Below are positions 1 through 6,541 of a stretch of 33,206 nt of DNA, piece by piece. The notes below the pieces were generated by a model. The model was not told the DNA's origin and ran no database searches. It saw only the letters and a list, made by a program, of their open reading frames with translations. The position numbers and the translations under genes were made by a program. The stretch lies in the NCBI GenBank assembly GCA_934454125.1, contig CAKSFA010000011.1, positions 1 through 33,206 of the forward strand. Direction: 5' to 3'. How positions within the stretch are numbered: position 1 is the first letter of the stretch; each line of letters opens with the position of its first letter. Source of the DNA: an uncultured Eubacteriales bacterium. GTDB taxonomy: Bacteria > Bacillota > Clostridia > Oscillospirales > Acutalibacteraceae.

Positions 1-831
1 GGGTACTGCGCCGATGTCGGATGCCGTTGGCATTTGCACCAGTTTGCCGCTGCTGTTTAGACCGGCGATGCCGTTGGGCTGGTTTTTTTGCTTGTCAACT
101 GCGTCTTCAACCAATGTGGCGGCCGTTTGTGCCATACTGTCAACCGCGGCGTTGGCGCGCTGTGCCGCAGAATCGGCGGCAGTGACTGCGGTTTCTGTCT
201 GTTGTTTCGTTTGCTCAATGGTGTGTTGCAGCTCTTGCTGACTGTCGCTGAGCCAATCGTCTACGCTTTGCAGTTTATAGACGATGGTAGCGTCGCTCTG
301 CGTAAGCCATTGTTCTACTTCGCTGTTTTTTTGTTCGGTGAATGTGCGAAAGTCAGAATCGAACTGCTCGATTTTTTCCTGCAACACGTTGGAAATCGTA
401 TCGGCAATGCCTTCTGTTTTGTGCAATGCCTGAAGCAGCAGCGTAAATTCGTTGCTGCTTTCAATGGCGCGGTCATTCTCCAGCGACTGATCTACGACGA
501 TAGTAAGACCGGTAATCTTGAGCAGACTGCCGTTTTGGTCGAGTACGTGAATCTCACAATCGCTGATAGTGCCCCAGACTGCCGTCATCTGCGATGTCAA
601 TGCAACTTCGATTATGCCCTGCTCTGCGTTTGTGATCGTGCAGACATTATAGACAATGGTTCGGTCTGGTTTGGTCATGTAGATTGCCGTTGTTTTGCCG
701 GTTAAATTCAGCGGTTCCTCCTTATCATACAATGTGATTTGCAGCCACCTTGCCGCGTGCTCGCCCTGCACGGCGGTGACCACTGCGTGGGCATTGCGCC
801 ACACGTTTAGTGTTATTTGCCTGGTTGTCAT
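1..831 (-). CDS. Phage baseplate upper protein, BppU-type N-terminal domain (partial, runs off left edge)
   Basis: Reading the minus strand from the ATG at 831-829 gives 277 open codons to the window edge with no stop, so the C-terminus is missing. A clear AGGAGG (838-843) precedes the ATG. The first ~130 residues match the beta-rich N-terminal domain of siphophage baseplate upper proteins: an LQITLYDKEEPLNLTGKT strand pair, then MTKPDRTIVYN, EQGIIEVALTSQM and GTISDCEIHVLDQNG. A long Gln/Glu/Ala-rich helical segment follows (about residues 140-240, likely coiled coil), then the tail-fibre-like linker GIAGLNSSGKLVQMPTASD. In known phages such proteins build the receptor-binding baseplate or tail tip. 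The gene is transcribed toward the left edge, so the rest of a prophage or remnant is expected outside the window. The family call rests on recognised pattern; whether the prophage is intact cannot be seen. Confidence 0.82.
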   Translation of the reverse strand, partial: MTTRQITLNVWRNAHAVVTAVQGEHAARWLQITLYDKEEPLNLTGKTTAIYMTKPDRTIVYNVCTITNAEQGIIEVALTSQMTAVWGTISDCEIHVLDQNGSLLKITGLTIVVDQSLENDRAIESSNEFTLLLQALHKTEGIADTISNVLQEKIEQFDSDFRTFTEQKNSEVEQWLTQSDATIVYKLQSVDDWLSDSQQELQHTIEQTKQQTETAVTAADSAAQRANAAVDSMAQTAATLVEDAVDKQKNQPNGIAGLNSSGKLVQMPTASDIGAVP

Positions 832-1181
832 AAAATCCTCCTATTTTTTATTCTGGGTTTCCCCTTTTTCAGCGTATCAAAACAGCTGCCGGCAAACCGA
901 ACAAATGACCGGCTTTTTCCAAACCTTCCCATTCTTTTTGCATATTTCTTACGAAACGTTCAAAAAATATCCATATTCTGGTTCTATAATAAAACTGTCC
1001 TATCTGAGGATTTTAGAGCAGATATTTGCTCTGCATAAAAATACTGCGCGTGCTGGAATTGGCCGGAATACCGGGTTGCAGGCGGTGCAGACCACAAATC
1101 CTTTCCCGAAACGGAAATTGACATATCGTCTAGCTTATGACGACTGCCGCAAAGGCAACCTTTTTCATAGATTCTTCCCAC

Positions 1182-1227
1182 CAGACTGAGCCTGGCTTCG
1201 TGTTCTTGGCTCGGTTCTTATTTTTTA
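1182..1227 (+). repeat. Terminator-like hairpin repeat, copy in plus orientation
   Basis: GAGCC (1188-1192) pairs with GGCTC (1208-1212), and the plus strand continues with a T-rich tail (TTCTTATTTTTTACC). Its reverse complement shares the frame CCGAGCC...GAAG...CAGGCTCAG with the two hairpins at 4352-4381 and 4450-4479, which face the other way. The inner stem is weak. There is no plus-strand gene just upstream for it to terminate, so it may be a dispersed repeat rather than a functional terminator here. Confidence 0.5.
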
Positions 1228-1350
1228 CCCATGTTGCGCGCGTTGAGGTGCGCGGCGTGAAAAGGCTTTCTGCGCAGACTGAGCCTGGGAGGATTCTGTG
1301 TTTGCCGAAACTGTGGGAGGCTGATTACATGGAGATGCTTGAAGACGACA

Positions 1351-1382
1351 AAAAACCGCTCACAGAAAACGTGAGCGGTTTT
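1351..1382 (-). terminator. Rho-independent terminator of the amino-acid ABC operon
   Basis: A perfect inverted repeat AAAACCGCTCAC / GTGAGCGGTTTT with a 7-base loop lies 15 bases beyond the stop codon of the ATPase gene. On the minus strand the stem runs into TTTTTTGTC. The plus strand also has a short T-run, so it could act in both directions. Confidence 0.9.
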
Positions 1383-1397
1383 GTTATTTCAGATTGA

Positions 1398-2132
1398 TTA
1401 CAGGACACATTTTAAAAATTCGCGGGTGCGCTCTTCTTGTGGATTGGCAAAGAAGCTGTGCGCTGCGCCTTCTTCTACTTTGTAACCGTCTGCCATGAAG
1501 ACGACACGGTCTGCAACGTCGCGGGCAAAGCCCATCTCATGCGTGACGACCAGCATCGTCATGCCGCCGGTTGCAAGCTCTTTCATAACCTGCAGTACAC
1601 CGCCGACCATTTCAGGATCCAGCGCAGAGGTTGGTTCATCAAACAGCATCAGATCCGGCTCCATTGCCAATGCGCGCGCAATGGCAACGCGCTGTTTTTG
1701 CCCACCGGAAAGATTGACTGGATATTCACCGGCTTTGCTCTTGAGACCAACGCGGTCAAGCAGCTCCAGAGCACGGACGTGCGCTTGCGCTTTGCTCATC
1801 AGCTTAAGCTCTACCGGAGCAAGCATGATGTTTTTTTCAACCGTCAGATGCGGAAACAGGTTAAAGTGCTGAAATACCATGCCGATGTGACGGCGCAGAC
1901 GATTGACATCTGCTTTTTCGTCGGTAATCTCGGTGCCATCGACTAAAATGCTGCCTTTGGTCGGTGTTTCAAGCAGATTGATGCACCGCAAAAAGGTACT
2001 TTTTCCGGAACCGGATGGACCGATCAGGCTGACGACCTCGCCTTGACACACCGTGAGGTCGATGCCCTTGAGCACCTCCAAGCCGCCGTAATATTTATGC
2101 AGATCAGTGACCTGTACCTTTGCGTTTTCCAC
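1398..2132 (-). CDS. Polar amino-acid ABC transporter, ATP-binding protein (GlnQ-type)
   Basis: This 244-residue protein is the ATPase of a polar amino-acid importer and powers the permease encoded just upstream. Walker A is GPSGSGKST (about residues 38-46), the signature is LSGGQKQR, Walker B is LMLFDEPTSALDPE, and the switch His lies in VVTHEMGF. The start is GTG at 2132-2130, with AGGAGG 8 bases upstream. It overlaps the end of the permease gene by 29 bases, which suggests translational coupling. Length and motifs are those of the GlnQ/HisP/ArtP family. The exact substrate (glutamine, arginine, cystine or another) cannot be told from the ATPase. Cystine would fit the cysteine demand of the neighbouring siderophore locus, but that is speculation. 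Confidence 0.93.
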   Translation of the reverse strand: MENAKVQVTDLHKYYGGLEVLKGIDLTVCQGEVVSLIGPSGSGKSTFLRCINLLETPTKGSILVDGTEITDEKADVNRLRRHIGMVFQHFNLFPHLTVEKNIMLAPVELKLMSKAQAHVRALELLDRVGLKSKAGEYPVNLSGGQKQRVAIARALAMEPDLMLFDEPTSALDPEMVGGVLQVMKELATGGMTMLVVTHEMGFARDVADRVVFMADGYKVEEGAAHSFFANPQEERTREFLKCVL

Positions 2133-3603
2133 GGTGGAGCCTCCTTTCTACCGCAGCGGACAAGATGGTCAGCAGCGACACGAGAATCAAATAGTAAATG
2201 GCGAGAATGAGATATGTGTTAAAACTCTCGAGATTTTGCGCAACGATGGCTTTGCCGACTTTGGTCAGTTCGGCCAGACCGATGACGGACAAAATGGAAG
2301 AATCTTTTAATGTGATGATAAACTGATTGATAACCGATGGAATCACGATTCTGGCTGCTTGTGGCAGAATCACCTTTTGCATCGTTTTAAAATATGGCAG
2401 ACCCAGCGAACGGGCGGCCTCTGTTTGCCCAACATCGACTGCTTCAATGCCACTGCGGAAAATCTCGGACAGATATGCACCGGCGTTGAGCGACAATGTG
2501 ATAATCGCGGCGATTTCAACGGGCATGGTGAAGCCCAGCAATTTTGGAATACCAAAATAGATCATGAAAGCCTGCACAATGACCGGTGTGCCGCGGATGA
2601 TCCACAAATAAACCCGTGTGATCGCGTGCAGCGCGCGAATATGCGAGATGCGCAGGCCGCAGAAAAACAGACCCAGCAGCACCGCAATTACGAGTGAGAC
2701 TGCGGTGATCCACAGGGTAACGCCGGCTGCCTGCATAAAGCGCGGGAACGTGCTGATCAACAGCGTGAAGAAGTTGACGCCGTCTTTGTTTTCGATTTGA
2801 ACGGCGGTGCCGTCTCCGGAAGAAATATAGCGGTCTAAAATACGCTGATATTCACCGCTGGACTTGAGGTTCTCAAGACCGTCGTTGAACATTTGCAGCA
2901 GCTCTGGGTTTTGACCTTTGCGCACACCCAGGCCGTAGGATGAACCTTTTTCCATCTGACCAACGAGCTTCAGGCCGATCTGTTGACTGATGGCATAGCC
3001 CAACACCGGGTAATCTTCAAAGCAGGCAATGGTGTTGCCCATTTTGACGTCTTCGTACATATTGGCAGAATCATCAAAGGTGACGACGGAAAAGCCGTAC
3101 TGCTGCGACAGCGTATTGCCCAGCGTTGCGCCTTCTGTGCCGACTTTAACGGCCACTTTTTTACCGCGCAAATCTTCATAGCTGTGCACGGTGTCGTTAT
3201 TCTGGCTGACTGCCATGGCGATGCCCGAATCAAAATAAGGTGTGGAAAAATCCATTTTCAGTTTGCGCTCTTCCGTGATAGAGCAGCCTGCTAAGATTGC
3301 ATCGGCCTGCCCTGCCTCAACAGCTTGCAACGCTGCATCAAAACCGATGGCCTGCGTTTGATACGAAAAGCCCTGATCTTTTGCAATGGCCTCAATCAGT
3401 TCAATGTCGATACCAACACGGTTGCCCTTGCTGTCTTCAAATTCAAATGGCGCAAAGGTGGTGTCCATTGCGATGACATACGTTTTTTCGCCGGATTTTT
3501 GCCCCGACTGTGCACCCACAGAGCCGGCAAAAAAGGTTGCCAGGATCAACAGCAGTGCAGCGAACGCAAGCCACCGCTTGGCACTGTTTTTTGTGTGTAG
3601 CAT
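2104..3603 (-). CDS. Fused substrate-binding protein-permease of polar amino-acid ABC importer
   Basis: This 499-residue protein joins an extracellular binding domain to the membrane permease, as in the GlnPQ type of Bacillota. A signal/anchor segment (about residues 10-31, ending in GSVGAQSG) is followed by a type II binding-protein fold (about 40-265; TFAPFEFEDSKGNRVGIDIELI, DAILAGCSITEERK, FSTPYFDSG). The permease part (about 285-490) carries the EAA loop EAARSLGLPYFKTMQKVILP, which docks to the ATPase. There is one binding domain, whereas some GlnP proteins have two. It is the first gene of the operon. Its leader contains a perfect promoter and a terminator-like hairpin, so expression may be attenuated. 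The substrate is a polar amino acid by family; which one is not visible. Confidence 0.92.
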   Translation of the reverse strand: MLHTKNSAKRWLAFAALLLILATFFAGSVGAQSGQKSGEKTYVIAMDTTFAPFEFEDSKGNRVGIDIELIEAIAKDQGFSYQTQAIGFDAALQAVEAGQADAILAGCSITEERKLKMDFSTPYFDSGIAMAVSQNNDTVHSYEDLRGKKVAVKVGTEGATLGNTLSQQYGFSVVTFDDSANMYEDVKMGNTIACFEDYPVLGYAISQQIGLKLVGQMEKGSSYGLGVRKGQNPELLQMFNDGLENLKSSGEYQRILDRYISSGDGTAVQIENKDGVNFFTLLISTFPRFMQAAGVTLWITAVSLVIAVLLGLFFCGLRISHIRALHAITRVYLWIIRGTPVIVQAFMIYFGIPKLLGFTMPVEIAAIITLSLNAGAYLSEIFRSGIEAVDVGQTEAARSLGLPYFKTMQKVILPQAARIVIPSVINQFIITLKDSSILSVIGLAELTKVGKAIVAQNLESFNTYLILAIYYLILVSLLTILSAAVERRLHRGKRKGTGH

Positions 3604-3675
3604 ACTTTAGTTTCTCACTCCTGTTTTTTGAAGTTCTATTCTTGCAAAGCCGGCAGAGCCGACCGCACTGCAAAT

Positions 3676-3699
3676 AAAAAAACCGGCGCATAAACCGGT
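3676..3699 (-). terminator. Promoter-proximal terminator-like hairpin (possible attenuator)
   Basis: On the minus strand ACCGG (3699-3695 region) and CCGGT form a 5-bp stem with a roughly 8-base loop, followed directly by seven Ts. It lies only about 20-45 bases after the expected transcription start and 70 bases before the transporter ATG. Downstream CCGGC and CGGTC segments (between 3640 and 3670) could pair with parts of this stem and form an alternative structure. That makes attenuation of the transporter operon plausible. No known riboswitch class was recognised. Confidence 0.5.
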
Positions 3700-3726
3700 C
3701 TTACTGCACACGGAATTTGACAATTT

Positions 3727-3755
3727 ATTATACCGAAAATACCACGATGTGTCAA
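3727..3755 (-). promoter_or_regulatory. Sigma-A promoter of amino-acid transporter operon
   Basis: TTGACA (3755-3750) and TATAAT (3732-3727) on the minus strand are separated by exactly 17 bases. This is a perfect consensus. The expected start is near 3720, giving a leader of about 115 bases before the ATG at 3603. Confidence 0.9.
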
Positions 3756-3790
3756 TTCAATGTTGCCAAAGTGCTGAAAAATGCCAATAG

Positions 3791-3819
3791 TTGACAAGGG
3801 ATTGGGCGGGTGCTATAAT
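3791..3819 (+). promoter_or_regulatory. Sigma-A promoter of the MerR-family gene
   Basis: TTGACA (3791-3796), a 17-base spacer, then TATAAT (3814-3819) on the plus strand. It is back to back with the transporter promoter; the two -35 boxes are 35 bases apart. A regulator binding between them could control both genes. The spacer is 17 bases, not the stretched 19-20 bases typical of MerR-activated promoters. Confidence 0.9.
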
Positions 3820-3853
3820 CGCGACAAAGGTTTGTGCCGGGAGGGATTCTAAC

Positions 3854-4294
3854 GTGTATACCGTGGGAGAAATGGCGAAAAAAATCGGGGTTGCACCGTC
3901 GACACTGCGCTACTATGACAAAGAAGGTTTGCTGCCGTTTATACAGCGCACAAACGGCGGGATCCGGCGCTTTCAAGAGGAAGATTTGGAGTGGCTTTTG
4001 ATTATTGACTGCCTGAAAAAAACGGGCATGCTAATCAAAGAGATTAAGCAATTTATTGATTGGTGTATGCAGGGAGACAGCACGATTGCACAGCGGCTTG
4101 AGTTGATTAAACGGCGCAAAGATGCAGTTTTGCAACAGTTGGACGAACTGCACTACACACTTGAAACTCTGGAATACAAGGTTTGGTATTACGAAACAGC
4201 GCAACAGGCACGTAGCTGCGCAATTCACGAGACTTTGCACGAATCGGAAATACCGCCTAACATTAGGAAAATACGTAACCGGCAGCGCGGATAA
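3854..4294 (+). CDS. MerR-family transcriptional regulator
   Basis: This 146-residue DNA-binding protein starts at GTG 3854. GGGAGG (3838-3843) is correctly spaced before it; the longer open frame from 3791 would begin inside the promoter's -35 box. The winged helix-turn-helix is at residues 1-70: YTVGEMAKKIGVAPSTLRYYDKEGLL, then GGIRRFQEEDLEWL. A dimerising helix follows (about 80-120: TIAQRLELIKRRKDAVLQQLDELHYTLETLEYK). The C-terminal region is short, with two Cys but no classic metal-binding loop, so it looks closer to the small AdhR-like MerR regulators than to metal sensors. The target is unknown. The divergent amino-acid transporter and its own promoter are the obvious candidates. It is the only convincing plus-strand gene here. 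Confidence 0.9.
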   Translation: MYTVGEMAKKIGVAPSTLRYYDKEGLLPFIQRTNGGIRRFQEEDLEWLLIIDCLKKTGMLIKEIKQFIDWCMQGDSTIAQRLELIKRRKDAVLQQLDELHYTLETLEYKVWYYETAQQARSCAIHETLHESEIPPNIRKIRNRQRG

Positions 4295-4335
4295 GGCGTG
4301 CCGATTTTTCTGTCGTATGAAAACGCGTGTAATTT

Positions 4336-4381
4336 GGCTAAAAAATAAGCCGAGCCTAAGACGCGAAGTGCGTTCAGGCTC
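4336..4381 (-). terminator. Repeated hairpin terminator, distal copy
   Basis: GAGCCT (4352-4357) and AGGCTC (4376-4381) close a near-perfect stem; inside, GACGC pairs with GCGTT around the loop GAAGT. On the minus strand the stem runs into CTTATTTTTTAGCC. It shares 22 identical bases with the copy at 4450. It lies downstream of the tRNA and faces the end of the MerR gene. Confidence 0.75.
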
Positions 4382-4434
4382 AGCCTAACAGGAAAGTTGA
4401 AAACTTTGACGGTGCTTTGGCGCGTGCGAAAATC

Positions 4435-4479
4435 GGTAAAAATGAAACCGAGCCTAAGACGCGAAGTGCGCCCAGGCTC
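4435..4479 (-). terminator. Repeated hairpin terminator of the tRNA gene, proximal copy
   Basis: GAGCCT (4450-4455) and AGGCTC (4474-4479) form the same hairpin as at 4352, with CGCCC replacing CGTTC on one side. The minus-strand tail is GGTTTCATTTTTACC. It begins 8 bases after the encoded CCA of the tRNA, so it most likely ends the tRNA transcript, with the copy at 4352 as a back-up. Confidence 0.8.
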
Positions 4480-4486
4480 AGCCTGG

Positions 4487-4563
4487 TGGTGGGCCATCAG
4501 GGACTCGAACCCCGGACCGACCGGTTATGAGCCGGTTGCTCTAACCAACTGAGCTAATGGCCC
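4487..4563 (-). tRNA. tRNA with anticodon CAT (Ile2 or elongator Met), CCA encoded
   Basis: The minus strand folds into a full cloverleaf. The acceptor is GGGCCAT/ATGGCCC, the D stem GCTC/GAGC, the anticodon stem ACCGG/CCGGT with loop CTCATAA, and the T arm CGGGG-TTCGAGT-CCCTG. It continues with discriminator A and CCA. The anticodon CAT is shared by Met and by Ile2 (lysidine-modified). The sequence around the anticodon and the variable loop (GGCTCATAACCG, CGGTC) resembles the Bacillus Ile2 tRNA as I remember it, so Ile2 is slightly favoured. It is not an initiator tRNA, since the first pair is matched. Confidence 0.93.
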
Positions 4564-4589
4564 TTGTGTCGCAAGACTCAATGCGGTTT

Positions 4590-4618
4590 ATTATACTGCA
4601 AAGCTGACGGTTTGTCAA
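4590..4618 (-). promoter_or_regulatory. Sigma-A promoter of the tRNA gene
   Basis: TTGACA (4618-4613), a 17-base spacer and TATAAT (4595-4590) on the minus strand end 27 bases before the mature tRNA 5' end. This gives the tRNA its own strong promoter, independent of the siderophore operon upstream. No U-tailed terminator is visible between the operon's last stop (4697) and this promoter; only a short GAATCT/AGATTC hairpin lies near 4645-4660. Confidence 0.9.
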
Positions 4619-4696
4619 GCAGTTTTCAACACAGGATTTGCCCTGAATCTGGCAGATTCTGAGCGAAATAATGCAACAGAGTTTTGGGACACAAAA

Positions 4697-5752
4697 TTAT
4701 GTGAGAACGCAATCGTGTTTCCATCGATCAATCGATGGAAGATCGGTGCGATATGGAATCTCGATTTTTTTTGGTCGCCCGGCGGCGGTTGTGATTTGCA
4801 GGCAATATGCGCATTGAGCCAGAGTTCTTTGCACCGTTTGCTTTGCTGTTTCTGCCTGCAAGGTGTTTTGATAACCGTTCAGAATCGACTGTGCCATTGC
4901 CTGCGGCCAAATTTCCCGGTATTTTTGCGCATAGTTTTTCGCTTTTCCATCAAAAAGCACTTCTAAGGGTTGGAGCATTTGAAATTCTTTCGCTGAAAAA
5001 TCTGCATCTCGGTTATATTGTAAATGCGACTGCCAAAGCACTTCTCCTTCGGGATCGTTTAGAATCAAATTGCCGGCCGGTGTATCAAGCTGAATGTCAA
5101 AAAAGATTGCCAAACTGCCGTCGATGTCTGCGGCGTATTCGTTGTAATAATGAAACACAAACGGAATTGCATTGAGCGTACCGGCTAACACGCTTCTGTT
5201 TCCGTCCAGAATTTTTGTAACGTCAAACGTGTGAATACCATCGAACAGCTCATACAAAACGTCAATCAGCGCATATAGCACCTGAGAAGCACAGCGAAAA
5301 CTCAGGCGCAAAATTGGGTACGTGCGGCTGAGCTGTTTTGCGTATTGCACAAAACGCTGTACAGCCGGCAAAAAACGGTAGAAATTATTGACGCAATAGA
5401 TTTGATTTTCATTGCGGATGGATTGACTGATTTCTACGGCTTCTTTTGCATGGACCGGCTGCTCTTGCAGGACAGAGACACCTTGTTGCAGTAACTGTTT
5501 GACGGTTTGGCTGCTTTTGCCACCAGTGATGAGCGATTTGGCTGCGATGACCGCGATGTCTGCCTGATTGTTTGAGATGGTGGTGACATCGGTAAACAGC
5601 GGGATTTTGTAGGCTTTGGCAAGCGCTTGGCTGTTTTCGCTGCCGCGGGACAGAAGACCGGTTAAGGCAATCTGCTTGCTGTTGTTGCATGCCTGTAAAT
5701 AAAATTTGCCGAAATTGGCACCACAGACGAGTGCTTTGACCTGCGCCTTCAT
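4697..5752 (-). CDS. Thiazolinyl imide reductase (Irp3/PchG/YbtU-like)
   Basis: This 351-residue cytosolic NADPH-dependent enzyme of the Gfo/Idh/MocA fold reduces a carrier-bound thiazoline ring to a thiazolidine during pyochelin- or yersiniabactin-type assembly. The start MKAQVKALVCGANFGKFYL at 5752 overlaps the stop of the upstream thioesterase as ATGA, so translation is coupled; a longer frame to 5878 only reads over that gene. The nucleotide-binding loop is CGANFGKFY (about 10-18). Further family landmarks are GLLSRGSENSQALA, GVSVLQEQPVHAKE (about 105-120) and YCVNNFYRFLPAVQRF (about 135-150). It is the last gene of the biosynthetic operon. Which of the three predicted rings it reduces cannot be told. 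Confidence 0.9.
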   Translation of the reverse strand: MKAQVKALVCGANFGKFYLQACNNSKQIALTGLLSRGSENSQALAKAYKIPLFTDVTTISNNQADIAVIAAKSLITGGKSSQTVKQLLQQGVSVLQEQPVHAKEAVEISQSIRNENQIYCVNNFYRFLPAVQRFVQYAKQLSRTYPILRLSFRCASQVLYALIDVLYELFDGIHTFDVTKILDGNRSVLAGTLNAIPFVFHYYNEYAADIDGSLAIFFDIQLDTPAGNLILNDPEGEVLWQSHLQYNRDADFSAKEFQMLQPLEVLFDGKAKNYAQKYREIWPQAMAQSILNGYQNTLQAETAKQTVQRTLAQCAYCLQITTAAGRPKKIEIPYRTDLPSIDRWKHDCVLT

Positions 5753-6507
5753 AGCGATGCTCCCGGTATCAGCCGTTGATGAATCATGCCGTGTACCAAT
5801 TCTTTTTGCTGTTCTACAAAGAAGTGGCCGCCGGCACATTTGTGAAAACGGCTTTCTCCGGTTGTGACGGTCTCCCACTTTTTTGTTTTTTCATACGCTA
5901 CAGTGGTATCTTCTTCGCCGAACAGAATATCAAGATCGCAGCGAAGCGGTTCATGCGTGCGGTGCACATAGGTATCGAGCAATTTGCAATCTGCCTGTAG
6001 CAGCGGAATGTAATAATCTAAAAACAGAGGATTATGCAGCACACTTTCATCAAACATGTCCAGACTTATCAGGTATGCAATCATATCTTCTTTTGCGTTT
6101 TGATTTGGAAATGCAACCAGTGAATCACGCAGATGCAGAGGCGCTTCACTGGAGGCAATCATGCCCCAAACCGGCTCTTTGCCGTAACGTTTTTTGACCA
6201 GCACCGCCGTTTCATACGCCAACACAGCGCCGCCGCAATACCCGAAAAATGCATAGGGCAGTTCAAATAACTCCGGGTTTTCTTCTACCAACTCTGTGAT
6301 AAATTGATCGAAAGTGGCTTGCATGGGATCGTTTTTTCTAACCTCGCGCTCCGGGTATAAAATGGGGATTAAATTGATGGCAGGGTCGATTTGTTTTTTC
6401 CATGTGGCAAAATTGCCGGCGCTGCCGCCCGGATATGCAAAGCACAGCAAATTGATGCGGCCTTCCAGGCAAATCCGCTGATGCGCTACCCATTTACTTG
6501 TTTTCAT
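5749..6507 (-). CDS. Stand-alone thioesterase with cysteine nucleophile
   Basis: This 252-residue alpha/beta-hydrolase of the NRPS thioesterase family starts at 6507, where AAAGGAG is well placed; the longer frame to 6594 overlaps the NRPS. The nucleophile elbow is FGYCGGA with Cys91 where Ser is normal. Asp200 (FGEED) and His228 (AGGHFF) complete the triad. It is clearly a paralogue of the thioesterase part of the protein at 9888: the shared start KWVAHQRI/KWIAHARI, NLIPILYPxRExRKNxPM, and the same triad numbering. The gene follows the last NRPS, which has no thioesterase domain of its own. It is therefore a candidate for releasing the finished chain in trans; an editing role is the alternative. 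Confidence 0.85.
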   Translation of the reverse strand: MKTSKWVAHQRICLEGRINLLCFAYPGGSAGNFATWKKQIDPAINLIPILYPEREVRKNDPMQATFDQFITELVEENPELFELPYAFFGYCGGAVLAYETAVLVKKRYGKEPVWGMIASSEAPLHLRDSLVAFPNQNAKEDMIAYLISLDMFDESVLHNPLFLDYYIPLLQADCKLLDTYVHRTHEPLRCDLDILFGEEDTTVAYEKTKKWETVTTGESRFHKCAGGHFFVEQQKELVHGMIHQRLIPGASL

Positions 6508-6541
6508 AAAGCTGTTCTCCTTTGTGAAATTGTTTGAAGCA

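Larger units (their letters stand above)
832..1397. other. Gene-free interval between prophage gene and amino-acid transporter operon
   Basis: There is no convincing coding sequence in these 566 bases. Short open frames on both strands lack ribosome binding sites and family resemblance. The interval holds the AGGAGG of the baseplate gene (838-843), one hairpin element near 1187-1212 related to the repeats at 4352 and 4450, a 14-base partial copy (CAGACTGAGCCTGG) at 1275-1288 that also occurs at 1182-1195, and a terminator at 1351-1382. I found no consensus promoter for the baseplate gene, which may be read from elsewhere or from a phage-specific promoter. Confidence 0.6.

Noticed and set aside
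832..1180. Riboswitch in the interval before the baseplate gene
   Set aside because: A small hairpin near 1145-1156 looked like part of a c-di-GMP aptamer, but the other conserved elements are missing.
984..1181. Short minus-strand frame of 65 residues in the gene-free interval
   Set aside because: It has no RBS or family resemblance, and the composition looks like non-coding sequence.
88..1189. Plus-strand open frames at 88-705 and 695-1189
   Set aside because: The first runs antisense to the baseplate gene, which has a good RBS and clear family motifs. The second has no RBS and no recognisable protein pattern.
4487..4563. tRNA as integration site of the siderophore locus
   Set aside because: The locus lies on the 5' side of the tRNA, no integrase is present, and I saw no repeat of the tRNA 3' end elsewhere in the window.
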